From: Sphingopyxis sp. 2PD
GTDB lineage: Bacteria; Pseudomonadota; Alphaproteobacteria; Sphingomonadales; Sphingomonadaceae
Length of the DNA: 64,000 bases
Reading direction: 5' to 3'
NCBI RefSeq assembly: GCF_005503695.1
Contig: NZ_SCMU01000002.1
Span: 248,001 to 312,000, forward strand
Positions within the stretch are counted from its first letter, which is position 1, and each line of letters begins with the position of its first letter. Below are positions 7,973-16,342 of the stretch, piece by piece. The position numbers and the translations under genes were made by a program. The notes under the pieces were generated by a model. That model was given only the letters and a program-made list of their open reading frames with translations, did no database searches and was not told the DNA's origin.

Positions 7973-9247
7973 TCATGCTTCTCCGGGGATCGAGCGTTCG
8001 CCGACGACCGACAGACCATAGCCCTCCAGCCCGACGAGATTATTGTGCGACGGGGTCAGCAATTCCATCGCGTGGACGCCGAGGTCGGCGAGGATCTGCG
8101 CGCCGATGCCATAGGTGCGAAGGTCCATGCCGCCGGTCGGCGGCGGGGTCGCTTCGGCCTCGGCCGATCCGGGCAGTGGGCGCATCAGCATGACGATCAG
8201 GCCCGATCCGGCTTCGCCGATTGCCTCCATCGAGCGTTGCAGGCGGCGCTTTTTCGGCCCCGGACGCCCCATGATGTCGTCAAAGATCGACACCGGGTGC
8301 ATACGGACTAGGGTCACCCCGGCGGGTTCGACCGCGCCCTTTTGCAGCACCAGATTGACGCTGCCGTCGATCTTGTTGCGATAGGATTTCAGCCGCCAGT
8401 CGCCGCCATAATCCGATTCGAAAGGCTCGTCGGCGACGCATTCGACCAGCCGGTCGTTACGGTGGCGATAGGCGATGAGGTCGGCGATCGTGCCGATCTT
8501 CAGCCCGTGGCGCCGCGCGAAAGGAATGAGGTCGTCGAGCCGCGCCATCGAGCCGTCGTTGTTCATGATCTCGCAGATCACCCCCGACGGGTTGAGCCCG
8601 GCGAGCCGTGCGATGTCGACCGACGCCTCGGTGTGACCGGCGCGCACCAGCACGCCGCCATCGCGCGCGATCAGCGGAAAGACGTGGCCGGGGGTGACGA
8701 TATCGTCGCGGCCCTTCGATGCGTCGATCGCGACCGACACGGTGCGCGCGCGATCGGCGGCGGAGATACCGGTGGTGACCCCCTCGCGGGCTTCGATCGA
8801 AGTGGTGAAGGCGGTTTCGTGGCGGGTGCCGTTGGCGCGGCTCATCAGTTCAAGGCCGAGCTGGTCGACGCGCGCCTTCGTCAGCGTCAGGCAGATCAGC
8901 CCGCGACCATGCGTCGCCATGAAATTGACCGCGTCGGGGGTCGCCATCTGCGCCGGAATGACAAGATCGCCCTCATTCTCGCGGTCCTCGTCATCGACCA
9001 GGATGAACATGCGGCCGTTGCGCGCTTCGGCGATAATCTCTTCGGGCGTCGCCATCGGCGACAGGTCGCTGCCGTGCGCCAGCCAGTTTTCCAGCTTGCG
9101 CAATGTTTCGGCGGTGGGATTCCAGCCGGGCGATTCGAGGTCGCGCAGGCTGTTGGCATGCAGCCCCGCCGCGCGGGCAAGGCCCGACCGCGACATGCTG
9201 CCGTCATCGACGATGGCGCGGATGCGCTCGATTAGCTGTGTGGACAT
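7973..9247 (-). CDS. ribB: 3,4-Dihydroxy-2-butanone-4-phosphate synthase fused to an N-terminal HTH and a degenerate GTP cyclohydrolase II-like domain
   Basis: This is a 424-residue three-part protein. Residues 1-65 look like a Cro/C1-type helix-turn-helix ([20 protein letters not shown]). Residues about 66-265 are the DHBP synthase that makes the four-carbon riboflavin precursor from ribulose 5-phosphate, with [34 protein letters not shown] and [12 protein letters not shown]. The C-terminal part keeps the GTP cyclohydrolase II outline but lacks its three zinc cysteines: the family's CLTGD...CDC region reads [14 protein letters not shown], and the catalytic RQEGR stretch is lost. It should therefore supply only the RibB activity. 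It heads an operon with ribH. Confidence 0.93.
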   Translation of the reverse strand: MSTQLIERIRAIVDDGSMSRSGLARAAGLHANSLRDLESPGWNPTAETLRKLENWLAHGSDLSPMATPEEIIAEARNGRMFILVDDEDRENEGDLVIPAQMATPDAVNFMATHGRGLICLTLTKARVDQLGLELMSRANGTRHETAFTTSIEAREGVTTGISAADRARTVSVAIDASKGRDDIVTPGHVFPLIARDGGVLVRAGHTEASVDIARLAGLNPSGVICEIMNNDGSMARLDDLIPFARRHGLKIGTIADLIAYRHRNDRLVECVADEPFESDYGGDWRLKSYRNKIDGSVNLVLQKGAVEPAGVTLVRMHPVSIFDDIMGRPGPKKRRLQRSMEAIGEAGSGLIVMLMRPLPGSAEAEATPPPTGGMDLRTYGIGAQILADLGVHAMELLTPSHNNLVGLEGYGLSVVGERSIPGEA

Positions 9248-9268
9248 GATCGGGATGTCTCACACTGT

Positions 9269-9297
9269 AATGTGATTGTCAATCAGGGAATCACATT
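9269..9297. promoter_or_regulatory. Nested palindromes and -35 box upstream of ribB
   Basis: AATGTGATT (9269-9277) and AATCACATT (9289-9297) form a perfect 9-bp inverted repeat with an 11-bp spacer. Inside it, TGATTGTCAATCA (9273-9285) is a second palindrome. On the minus strand, a perfect TTGACA -35 hexamer (9277-9282) lies in the same spot, so a protein bound here would block ribB transcription. The site begins 22 bp upstream of the ribB ATG. Confidence 0.5.
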
Positions 9298-9304
9298 GAT
9301 CCCG

Positions 9305-9925
9305 TCAGTTCGGGCCGAAGCTCGGCCCCAGATCGCGAACCGGACCATCGGGCTTGGCGTCGAGAATCGCCGTCAATTGCCCGGTGCGGTCGTCGCGCTT
9401 GGCGTAGTCGCGCGCCGACATGCCGGTGACATGATCGGCCTTGTCGGGGTTGGCGCGGTTGCGCACGAGCAGGCGAACCATGGCGACATTCTTGGTCTGC
9501 ACCGCCAGAATCAGTGCTGTTTCGCCGCGCCGATTGGTCTGATCGACGGGCGCCTTGGCGTTCAGCAGATCCTGCGCGCCGTCGGTGAAGTTGAGCAGCG
9601 CGGCGTGCATCAGCGGGGTCATGCCCTGGCGATCGGCGATCGCCGGATCGGCATCCTTGGCGAGCAGAAAACGCAGCCAGGTCGCGTCGCGGCGCTTGGC
9701 GACGATTGCCAGCGCGGTCTCGCCGGTGTCGGCATTGCGCGTGTTGATCAGCGTCGCATCGTCTTTCAGCGCTTCGGTCGCCTTGGTCCCGTCGCGGTTT
9801 TCGACCGCCTGCAAAAAGGCGTAGCCGCCGCGGAACTGCGCTTGCGCCGGGCCATGGAGCAAGCCGGTCGTGGCGACGAGCGCGAGAGACAGGGCGGCGA
9901 TGCGGAACTCCGCGCGTCGGAACAT
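9305..9925 (-). CDS. Secreted ankyrin-repeat protein
   Basis: The 206-residue protein begins with a signal peptide (FRIAALSLALVATTGLLHGPAQAQ). It then has four or five ankyrin repeats, seen as GETALAIVAKRRDATWLRFL, GMTPLMHAALLNF, GETALILAVQTKNVAMVRLL and GMSARDYAKRDDRTGQL. Ankyrin repeats mediate protein contacts, and a periplasmic location is predicted from the signal peptide. The start at MFRRAEF places the signal peptide correctly. Its stop lies 58 bp upstream of ribB; the partner is unknown. Confidence 0.82.
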   Translation of the reverse strand: MFRRAEFRIAALSLALVATTGLLHGPAQAQFRGGYAFLQAVENRDGTKATEALKDDATLINTRNADTGETALAIVAKRRDATWLRFLLAKDADPAIADRQGMTPLMHAALLNFTDGAQDLLNAKAPVDQTNRRGETALILAVQTKNVAMVRLLVRNRANPDKADHVTGMSARDYAKRDDRTGQLTAILDAKPDGPVRDLGPSFGPN

Positions 9926-10011
9926 GATCGGGGTGACCCTTGGCAAGCATCGGCGCGACATCGCGACGACAATAGTTGATTTTCGCGGCTTAGCCGACCA
10001 AGGCTGGCCGC

Positions 10012-10656
10012 ATGATGAATATTGCGAATATGGGACAAAAGCTTGTCCGTGCAAGCCTGATCGTCGCTTTCGGCGCGATGCTGGCTGGATGCGGCGGTCC
10101 CGTCGATGCGCCGCCCGCGACCCCGCCGCTCGAAGGGGCGCGGATCGGCGGGCCCTTCACGCTGACCGACCAGAATGGCAAAACGGTCCGCGACAGTGAT
10201 TTTGCGGGCAAATACCGCCTCGTCTATTTCGGCTACAGCTTTTGCCCCGACATCTGCCCGGTCGACCTGCAAAAGCTGATGCGCGGGCTGGCCGCTTTCG
10301 AAAAGGCCGACGCCGCGCGCGGGGCCAAGGTCGCGCCGCTGTTCATCACCGTCGATCCGGCGCGCGATACCCCCGAAGCGCTGAAGCCGTTCGTGGCGCG
10401 CTATCATCCGCGCCTGCTTGGCCTCACCGGCACCCCCGAACAGATCGCGGCGGTCGCGAAGGCCTTTGTCGTCACCTATAACAAGGTCGATGGTTCGGCC
10501 CCCGACCGCTATTTGATGGCGCACAGCCAGCTCGCCTTCCTGATGGACCCCGCGGGCAAGCCGCTGGCGCTGCTGCCGCTCGACGATCCGTCGACCGATG
10601 CCGATGAAGGCGCGCCCGCAGCGGTTGCCGCCGATCTGGCGAAGTGGGTCAAATGA
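10012..10656 (+). CDS. SCO1/SenC family copper chaperone (lipoprotein)
   Basis: SCO proteins deliver copper to the CuA centre of cytochrome oxidase or keep its cysteines reduced. The 214-residue protein has a signal peptide with a lipobox (MLAGC, Cys about residue 27), the CxxxC copper motif SFCPDICPVD, and a downstream copper-ligand histidine in LMAHSQLAFL. It should be anchored to the membrane facing the periplasm. The next gene starts within its stop codon (ATGA). No oxidase genes lie nearby. Confidence 0.92.
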   Translation: MMNIANMGQKLVRASLIVAFGAMLAGCGGPVDAPPATPPLEGARIGGPFTLTDQNGKTVRDSDFAGKYRLVYFGYSFCPDICPVDLQKLMRGLAAFEKADAARGAKVAPLFITVDPARDTPEALKPFVARYHPRLLGLTGTPEQIAAVAKAFVVTYNKVDGSAPDRYLMAHSQLAFLMDPAGKPLALLPLDDPSTDADEGAPAAVAADLAKWVK

Positions 10657-11099
10657 CCGCGGATGCGGCGCCGCCCCCCTTTTGGGAAGCGCCGCTCGCC
10701 AGTCTCGACGCGGGGCAGTGGGAAGCGCTGTGCGACGGGTGCGGCAAATGCTGCCTGCACAAGATCGAGGATGAAGATACGGGGCGCATCTATCCGACCA
10801 ATGTCGCGTGCCGCCTGCTCGACCTGACCACCGCGCGTTGCGGCGATTACAAGCATCGCCGCCGCCATGTCCCCGATTGCCTGACGCTGACCAAGGCCAA
10901 GGTGGCCGATATCGAATGGTTGCCGCAAAGCTGCGCCTATCGCCTGCGCGCCGAAGGCGAGCCGCTCCCGGCCTGGCATTATCTGGTGTGCGGCGACCGC
11001 GACGCGGTGCACCGCGCCGGGCAGTCGATCGCCGGCTGGACGGTCAGCGAGAATGTCGCGGGACCGCTGGAAAATCATCTTGTCGAACGCGTGGTTTAA
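10653..11099 (+). CDS. YcgN family cysteine-cluster protein (UPF0260/YkgJ-like)
   Basis: The 148-residue cytoplasmic protein has the YcgN/YkgJ cysteine pattern: LCDGCGKCCLHK, then VACRLLDLTTARCGDYKHR, PDCLTLT and QSCAYR. These residues probably bind a metal or Fe-S cluster; biochemical function is unknown. The ATG overlapping the SCO stop (ATGA) is preferred over one three codons upstream. It also overlaps the following peptidase gene, giving a compact three-gene unit. Confidence 0.85.
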   Translation: MTADAAPPPFWEAPLASLDAGQWEALCDGCGKCCLHKIEDEDTGRIYPTNVACRLLDLTTARCGDYKHRRRHVPDCLTLTKAKVADIEWLPQSCAYRLRAEGEPLPAWHYLVCGDRDAVHRAGQSIAGWTVSENVAGPLENHLVERVV

Positions 11100-11811
11100 T
11101 TCGCGCGCCGAGGCGCCCTACATCCAGGTCGGCGACGACGCCTGGCCGGTGCGTGTCGTCCAGCACGCGCAATCGCGGCGCTACCGCCTGATATTCGACG
11201 CCGCGCGCGGCCAGTTGCGGCTGACCGTGCCGCGGCGGACAAATATCCGCGCGGCGCTGAAATGGGCGAGCGAGCAGCAGGGGTGGCTGGCCGAACAGGT
11301 CGGCAAGGCGGCGCTGCCGGTGATCGTCGGTCCGGGCGCTTCGGTGCCGTTCCGGGGTATCGATCGCCGGATCGAATGGCTGCCCACGGCGCCGCGTGCA
11401 ATCGCAATGACGCCCGATGCCCTCCACGTCGGCGGTCCCGCCGAAACCGTCGGTCGCCGCGTCGAACGCTGGTTGAAAGCGCAGGCGCTCGACCTGCTCG
11501 ACCGCGAAAGCCGCGAGATTGCCGCTGGGGCGGGGCTGGCGGTTGGCCGTGTCGGGGTCGGCGATCCGCAGAGCCGCTGGGGGAGCTGCACCTCGGGTGG
11601 TGATCTGCGCTATAGCTGGCGGCTGGTCATGGCGCCCGACCATGTCCGCCGCGCAACCGTCGCGCACGAGGTCGCGCATCTCGAACATATGGACCATGGC
11701 CCCGCCTTCCATGCGCTGGTCGACGAGCTGCACGACGGTGATGTTGCCGCCGCCCGCGGCTGGCTGCGCCGCGAAGGGCGCAGCCTGCACCGCTACCGCT
11801 TCGTGGCCTAG
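11080..11811 (+). CDS. YgjP-like M48/SprT-type metallopeptidase (DUF45)
   Basis: This zinc-metallopeptidase-like protein of about 243 residues has the HExxH motif in ATVAHEVAHLEHMDHGPAFHAL and the preceding GDPQSRWGSCTSGGDLRYSWRL stretch (SRWGSCS motif of the YgjP/DUF45 family). It lacks a signal peptide, so it is cytoplasmic. The start is uncertain: a TTG at 11080 gives a 20-bp overlap with the previous gene, and an ATG at 11053 would give 47 bp. Substrate is unknown. Confidence 0.82.
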   Translation: MSNAWFNSRAEAPYIQVGDDAWPVRVVQHAQSRRYRLIFDAARGQLRLTVPRRTNIRAALKWASEQQGWLAEQVGKAALPVIVGPGASVPFRGIDRRIEWLPTAPRAIAMTPDALHVGGPAETVGRRVERWLKAQALDLLDRESREIAAGAGLAVGRVGVGDPQSRWGSCTSGGDLRYSWRLVMAPDHVRRATVAHEVAHLEHMDHGPAFHALVDELHDGDVAAARGWLRREGRSLHRYRFVA

Positions 11812-11814
11812 ACC

Positions 11815-13986
11815 TTAGTTGAACTCTGCGGGTGGCGGTCGCTGCGCGGGCGCCTTTGTCGCGGGCGGTTGCCCCTTGGGCACCGCCCCATTTTTGGGCG
11901 CCGCGCCGGGCTCGCCGGGGCCGCGCCGCCCGGTCTGCTCCTCGATCCACTGCTGATCGAGCACCGGGCCGTTTTCGGGCGCGGGCGCGGGTGCGGCGCT
12001 TTCGGGCGGTCGCATGTCATAGGGCAGCTCGATCGGCATGCCATTTTCGTCGACCAGCGCGCCTTCGCCGGGTTCGCCCATATAGGCCTCGTCCTCGTCC
12101 TCGAGCTGCCATTCGGGCAGCACGACTTCGGTGTCGAACGCCTCGGCCGGGCGCCGCGCCACCGCGACGCGCATATAATCGGCAAAGGCCTGCGCGGGCG
12201 CGCGCCCGCCCTGCAATCCGCCGACCGCCTTCGCATCGTCGCGGCCCATCCACACGCCGGTGGTCAACCCGCTCGAAAAGCCCAGGAACCAGCCGTCCTT
12301 GTTGCTCGATGTCGTGCCGGTCTTGCCCGCGACGGGGCGGCCGATCTGCGCGGCGCGGCCGGTGCCGGTGTTGACCGCGGTCTGCAGCAGGTCGGTGATC
12401 CCCGCGGCGACCCAATTATCGACCAGCACCTGCCCGCGTTCCGCGGGACGCTGATAGAGCAGGCGTCCGTCGGCGGTCGTGACCTTGGTGATCGCATAGG
12501 GTTCGACCGAAATGCCGCCGCGCGATACCGCGGCAAAGGCGGCGGCCATGTCGATCACCCGCACTTCGGCGCTGCCCAGAACCATCGACGGATGGGTGTT
12601 GACCGGGGTGGTGATGCCGAACCGGCGCGCCATGTTGGCGACCGCGGAAAAACCGATTTCGTCGCCGAGCTTCGCCGCGACGGTGTTCACCGAATAGGCA
12701 AAGGCGCTGCGCAGATCCATCGGGCCGGCGAAGCGTCCCGACGAGTTGCGCGGCGACCAGCCGTTGATCGTCACCGGCTCGTCGACCACCGGATCGTCGA
12801 CCTTATACCCGGCCTCCAGCGCCGCCATATAGACGAACAGCTTCCACGCCGATCCCGGCTGGCGCAGCGCCTGCGTCGCGCGATTATAGTTCGACGTCAC
12901 ATAATCGGTGCCGCCGACCATCGCGCGCACCGCGCCGTCGCGGTCGAGCGAAACCAGCGCCCCCTGCACCCCGCGCGGCGTATTGGCCTGGATCGCCGCG
13001 GTCGCCGCGCGCTGCATATTGAGGTCGATCGTGGTGTAAACGTCGAGCGCCTCGCTGCCTTCGTCGATCAGCATGTCGAGCTGCGGCAGTGCCCAGTCGC
13101 TGAAATAGCGCGCGCTGTTCTGCCCGGTTTCCTGTGCCAGCTGGACGTCGGCGGGTTTGGCACTGTCGGCCTGGCTCTGGGTGATCACCCCGGCGTCGAC
13201 CATCACGCTCAGCACGACCCCCGCGCGGCCGAGCGCAGCGGACGCGTCGGCGGTCGGCGAATAACGCGACGGCGCCTTCACCAGCCCCGCGACGACTGCG
13301 GCCTCGGACAGCGACATTTCGGTCGCGCTATGGCCAAAGAAACGGCGCGACGCGGCATCGATGCCGTAGCTGCCGCCGCCGAAATAGACCTTGTTGAGAT
13401 AGAGTTCGAGGATCTCGTCCTTCGAAAATTTCCATTCGAGCGCGAGCGCGAGGATCATTTCGCGCGCCTTGCGCTTGAAATCATAGCTGTTCGACAGAAA
13501 GATGTTGCGCGCCAGCTGCTGGGTGATCGTCGAGGCGCCCTGCAGGCGTCGTCCGCTGCCGCGATTCTGGACCGCAACCACCGCGGCGCGCGCCATGCCG
13601 ACCGGGTCGAGCCCGGGGTGATAGCGAAAGCGCCGGTCCTCGACCGCGACCATCGCATCCTGCATCACTTGCGGCGTTTCGCGCAGCGTCAGCCAGCGCC
13701 CGTAATTGGGGCCGAGCGACAGGAACACGGTGCCATCGGCGGCGCGGACGCGGATCGTCTGTCCGGCAGGCGATTTCTTGAGCTCCTCGAAACTCGGCAT
13801 GCGCTGCACGGCGATACTGACGGCGACCGCCAGCGCGACGAGCGCAACGACCGCGAGCGCAAGCCCCCAGCGGAAAATGCGGCGCACCCAGACGCGAAAG
13901 CGCGACGGCGCGGCGTCGGACGTGCCGCTCCGGCTAGTGGACGATGGCGATTGTTTCGACGAAGCCTGCTCTCTTTCGCGGCGCAA
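11815..13986 (-). CDS. PBP1A-type bifunctional penicillin-binding protein
   Basis: This class A PBP (723 residues) polymerises and crosslinks peptidoglycan in the periplasm. A short cytoplasmic tail precedes one membrane helix (WGLALAVVALVALAVAVSIA). The GT51 glycosyltransferase has EDRRFRYHPG with the catalytic Glu, QGASTITQQLARN and KFSKDEILELYLNKVYFG. The transpeptidase has SAWK (SxxK, in QPGSAWKLFVY), SVN and KTGTTS. The C-terminal 110 residues are proline- and acid-rich and likely disordered. The start is a TTG about 10 nt after GGAAGG. It converges with the metallopeptidase gene 3 bp away. Confidence 0.94.
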   Translation of the reverse strand: MRREREQASSKQSPSSTSRSGTSDAAPSRFRVWVRRIFRWGLALAVVALVALAVAVSIAVQRMPSFEELKKSPAGQTIRVRAADGTVFLSLGPNYGRWLTLRETPQVMQDAMVAVEDRRFRYHPGLDPVGMARAAVVAVQNRGSGRRLQGASTITQQLARNIFLSNSYDFKRKAREMILALALEWKFSKDEILELYLNKVYFGGGSYGIDAASRRFFGHSATEMSLSEAAVVAGLVKAPSRYSPTADASAALGRAGVVLSVMVDAGVITQSQADSAKPADVQLAQETGQNSARYFSDWALPQLDMLIDEGSEALDVYTTIDLNMQRAATAAIQANTPRGVQGALVSLDRDGAVRAMVGGTDYVTSNYNRATQALRQPGSAWKLFVYMAALEAGYKVDDPVVDEPVTINGWSPRNSSGRFAGPMDLRSAFAYSVNTVAAKLGDEIGFSAVANMARRFGITTPVNTHPSMVLGSAEVRVIDMAAAFAAVSRGGISVEPYAITKVTTADGRLLYQRPAERGQVLVDNWVAAGITDLLQTAVNTGTGRAAQIGRPVAGKTGTTSSNKDGWFLGFSSGLTTGVWMGRDDAKAVGGLQGGRAPAQAFADYMRVAVARRPAEAFDTEVVLPEWQLEDEDEAYMGEPGEGALVDENGMPIELPYDMRPPESAAPAPAPENGPVLDQQWIEEQTGRRGPGEPGAAPKNGAVPKGQPPATKAPAQRPPPAEFN

Positions 13987-14041
13987 AGCCCGTATTCCTT
14001 CCCTCGCTTCGCCCCTGATCTCTCAGTCCGGTGGCAGCGTT

Positions 14042-14440
14042 TCAGCCTTCGCCGGTCTCAGCCTCATCCGGCCCGCGCTCGGCGAAGTCAAGCGCCGCGC
14101 TGTTGATGCAATAGCGCAGCCCCGTCGGGCCGGGGCCATCGGGAAAGACATGGCCGAGATGGCCGTCGCATTTGGCGCAGCGCACTTCGGTGCGGACCAT
14201 GCCGTGGCTGGTGTCGGTCAGTTCGGTCACCGCGTCGTTTTCGGCGGGTGCAGTATAGCTCGGCCAGCCCGAACCGCTGTCATATTTGGTGCGGCTGTCG
14301 AACAAAGGTTCGCCGCATCCGGCGCAGCGATACAGGCCGTCGCCCTTGTGGTCGGTATATTTGCCGGTGAAGGCGCGTTCGGTGCCGCCCTCGCGCAGCA
14401 CATGGTGCGCCATCGGGTCGAGGGGTCTTTGATCGGTCAT
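14042..14440 (-). CDS. msrB: Peptide-methionine (R)-S-oxide reductase
   Basis: MsrB reduces methionine-R-sulfoxide in proteins. The 132-residue protein has the two CxxC zinc pairs ([10 protein letters not shown] and [14 protein letters not shown]), the SGWPSY motif and the catalytic cysteine in [17 protein letters not shown] upstream of the ATG supports the start. It is a cytoplasmic repair enzyme lying between the PBP gene and the polyketide operon, with 94 bp separating it from the latter. Confidence 0.96.
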   Translation of the reverse strand: MTDQRPLDPMAHHVLREGGTERAFTGKYTDHKGDGLYRCAGCGEPLFDSRTKYDSGSGWPSYTAPAENDAVTELTDTSHGMVRTEVRCAKCDGHLGHVFPDGPGPTGLRYCINSAALDFAERGPDEAETGEG

Positions 14441-14534
14441 GGCGGATTTCTCCTTGGTGCGAGCCAGTCTTGGGCGGCATCGCGGTTCGCCCGCAATATC
14501 GTGTCGAACCCGCGATCCCGCAAGGGGGAGCTGC

Positions 14535-15632
14535 TCAGCCGTCGCCGATGCGCGTCGCGCGCGAGGCCGCGCGCACCAGTGAAGGAAAGGCGTTCGCGAG
14601 CGATGTCAAACTGCCCGCGGTCCGGGGGTTTTCGCCGAGCCGCCAGACGGTGCTCGCGATGGCGAAGGGCCGCCGCAGGCGCGCCGCCAGCGCTTGTTGG
14701 AACGCGGGGGCGGCATCGCTGCCGCCGCGCCGCCACGCCGCCACCGCCGCGTCGCCGCTGGCAAGCGCCAGCCCCATGCCCTCGCCCGCGAGGCTGGGGA
14801 TCACCCCCGCCTGATCACCAAGGCGGAACAGTCCGGGCGCGGTATCGGCGCTGCGCCAGCCATAGGGGACGTGGCCGATCGCATCGATCGACCGCGACCA
14901 GTCGGCGAAGGCGCACCGCTCGCCAAGGTGCGGATGTGCGGCGCCGAGAGCCCGAAGCAGCGCCGCGGGATCGCCGCCCGCCGCGTCGAGCCGCGATTTG
15001 TGCGTGGCGAGGCATAGATTGGCGCTGCCATCCTCTTGCCGCACCAGCCCGGCATAGCCGCGGTCGAACAGGTGCAGCTCGACCGCATCGCCGATCAGGC
15101 GATCGAGCGTAGGGTGCGGCGGCACCCGCAGCCGCAAGCCCATGACGGGGTCATGTTGCTGCCATGCCGCGGGTTTGCGCGCCTGGCCGCGAAAGCCATG
15201 CTTGCCCGACGCCAGGAATAGCGACGGCGCCGAAAGGGTCGCGCCGTCGCGCGTCTGCACGGTCTGGCCGTCGATCATTGTCGCATGGACACCGCGCCAC
15301 ATATCGGCCCCCGCCGCGACCGCCGCCGCCTGCAGGACGGTGTCGAGGCGGCGACGCGATACCCCCAATGCGGCTTGTGGAAGGTCCGTCTCGCTGCGCC
15401 GCGACCCAGCAAACAGCCGCACCCGCGTGACCGGCTGCCCGCCGAGCGCGGCGCGATCGATCCCCAGCGCATCGAGCCGTGCCAGCGAATGCCAACTCAG
15501 GAAACCCCCGCACAGCGCGTCGTCGGTTTCGCGTGTCCTCTCGAGTAACTGCACGGCGGCGCCAGCGCGCGCCAGCCCGATTGCCGCGGCGGCACCCGCG
15601 GGTCCAGCGCCGATGACGATCGCGTCGGTCAC
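14535..15632 (-). CDS. FAD-dependent oxidoreductase (geranylgeranyl reductase/monooxygenase-like)
   Basis: The 365-residue flavoprotein starts with a Rossmann dinucleotide motif, [22 protein letters not shown], and has the second FAD motif in [20 protein letters not shown]. It resembles the geranylgeranyl-reductase/aromatic hydroxylase group. It is the last gene of a three-gene operon with a methyltransferase and a type III polyketide synthase; a GTG start overlaps the methyltransferase stop by 4 bp. By analogy with Streptomyces SrsC it could hydroxylate or oxidise the polyketide ring; reduction of a side chain is the alternative. Confidence 0.85.
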   Translation of the reverse strand: MTDAIVIGAGPAGAAAAIGLARAGAAVQLLERTRETDDALCGGFLSWHSLARLDALGIDRAALGGQPVTRVRLFAGSRRSETDLPQAALGVSRRRLDTVLQAAAVAAGADMWRGVHATMIDGQTVQTRDGATLSAPSLFLASGKHGFRGQARKPAAWQQHDPVMGLRLRVPPHPTLDRLIGDAVELHLFDRGYAGLVRQEDGSANLCLATHKSRLDAAGGDPAALLRALGAAHPHLGERCAFADWSRSIDAIGHVPYGWRSADTAPGLFRLGDQAGVIPSLAGEGMGLALASGDAAVAAWRRGGSDAAPAFQQALAARLRRPFAIASTVWRLGENPRTAGSLTSLANAFPSLVRAASRATRIGDG

Positions 15633-16342
15633 CTGATCCGCTCGACGCAAAGGCGATAGGGAAAGCTGCGAAAGATACGCGCTTCGGCGGCACTGTCCGG
15701 TAGGGCGTCCGCCAGCATCGCCCGCCATTCGGCGCGGCGAAAGCTGCGACCGACAGACAGCTGGCCATCGCGGCGCACGATCGGATCGACCCACGCGAGC
15801 GCCGCGAGCAGCGGATAACCGGCAAAGGGCAGGCGTTGGCGGTGGAGGTCGTTGACCAGCCAGCCGCGCGCACTCTCGGTGTCCATGAAACGCAGGAATT
15901 CGGTGCGCTCGGCGGCACGCATATGGTGGGTGACGAGGCTGGAGAGGATGATGTCCCACCCCTGCCCGGCCAGATCGCGGTAATCGCCGGTGATCAGCTG
16001 GGCGCGCCCGCCGACCCGTGTTTTGGCGACCGGGGCGCTATTGGGGTTGAGATCGACCCCGACCAGATCGAGCGCGACCCCGCGCTTGCTCCCCCAGCGG
16101 GCGATCCGCGCCAGCATGTCGCCGCTGCCGAAACCGACATCGAGAATCCGCCATGGTCTTGTCCCGACCCCACGCGCTGCAACGCGATCCAGAAAGCCCA
16201 ACGTCGGGCGCGCCGCCAGCGTCAGCGCGTTGATCCGCGACAGGTCGGCGAGCACCCGGGCGTAGCGCGCGGGGGCGAGCTCGGCCGCGTCCATCTCCTC
16301 CTCCGCGTCGATCGGCGCGTGAAGACTGGTGAAGGGGTTCAT
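15629..16342 (-). CDS. Class I SAM-dependent methyltransferase
   Basis: The 237-residue protein has a standard class I methyltransferase core: motif I ILDVGFGSGDMLARIA, an acidic motif II in LVGVDLNPNSAP, GDYRDL, and a motif IV-like WDIILSSLVTHHM. The start ATG overlaps the polyketide-synthase stop (ATGA), and the stop overlaps the oxidoreductase start (GTGA). In this position it most likely methylates the polyketide product, but a substrate cannot be read from sequence. Confidence 0.87.
   Translation of the reverse strand: MNPFTSLHAPIDAEEEMDAAELAPARYARVLADLSRINALTLAARPTLGFLDRVAARGVGTRPWRILDVGFGSGDMLARIARWGSKRGVALDLVGVDLNPNSAPVAKTRVGGRAQLITGDYRDLAGQGWDIILSSLVTHHMRAAERTEFLRFMDTESARGWLVNDLHRQRLPFAGYPLLAALAWVDPIVRRDGQLSVGRSFRRAEWRAMLADALPDSAAEARIFRSFPYRLCVERIR

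Noticed and set aside
11869..14106. 745-codon plus-strand frame antisense to the penicillin-binding protein
   Set aside because: Shadow frame with low-complexity R/A/D composition; the PBP has all catalytic motifs.
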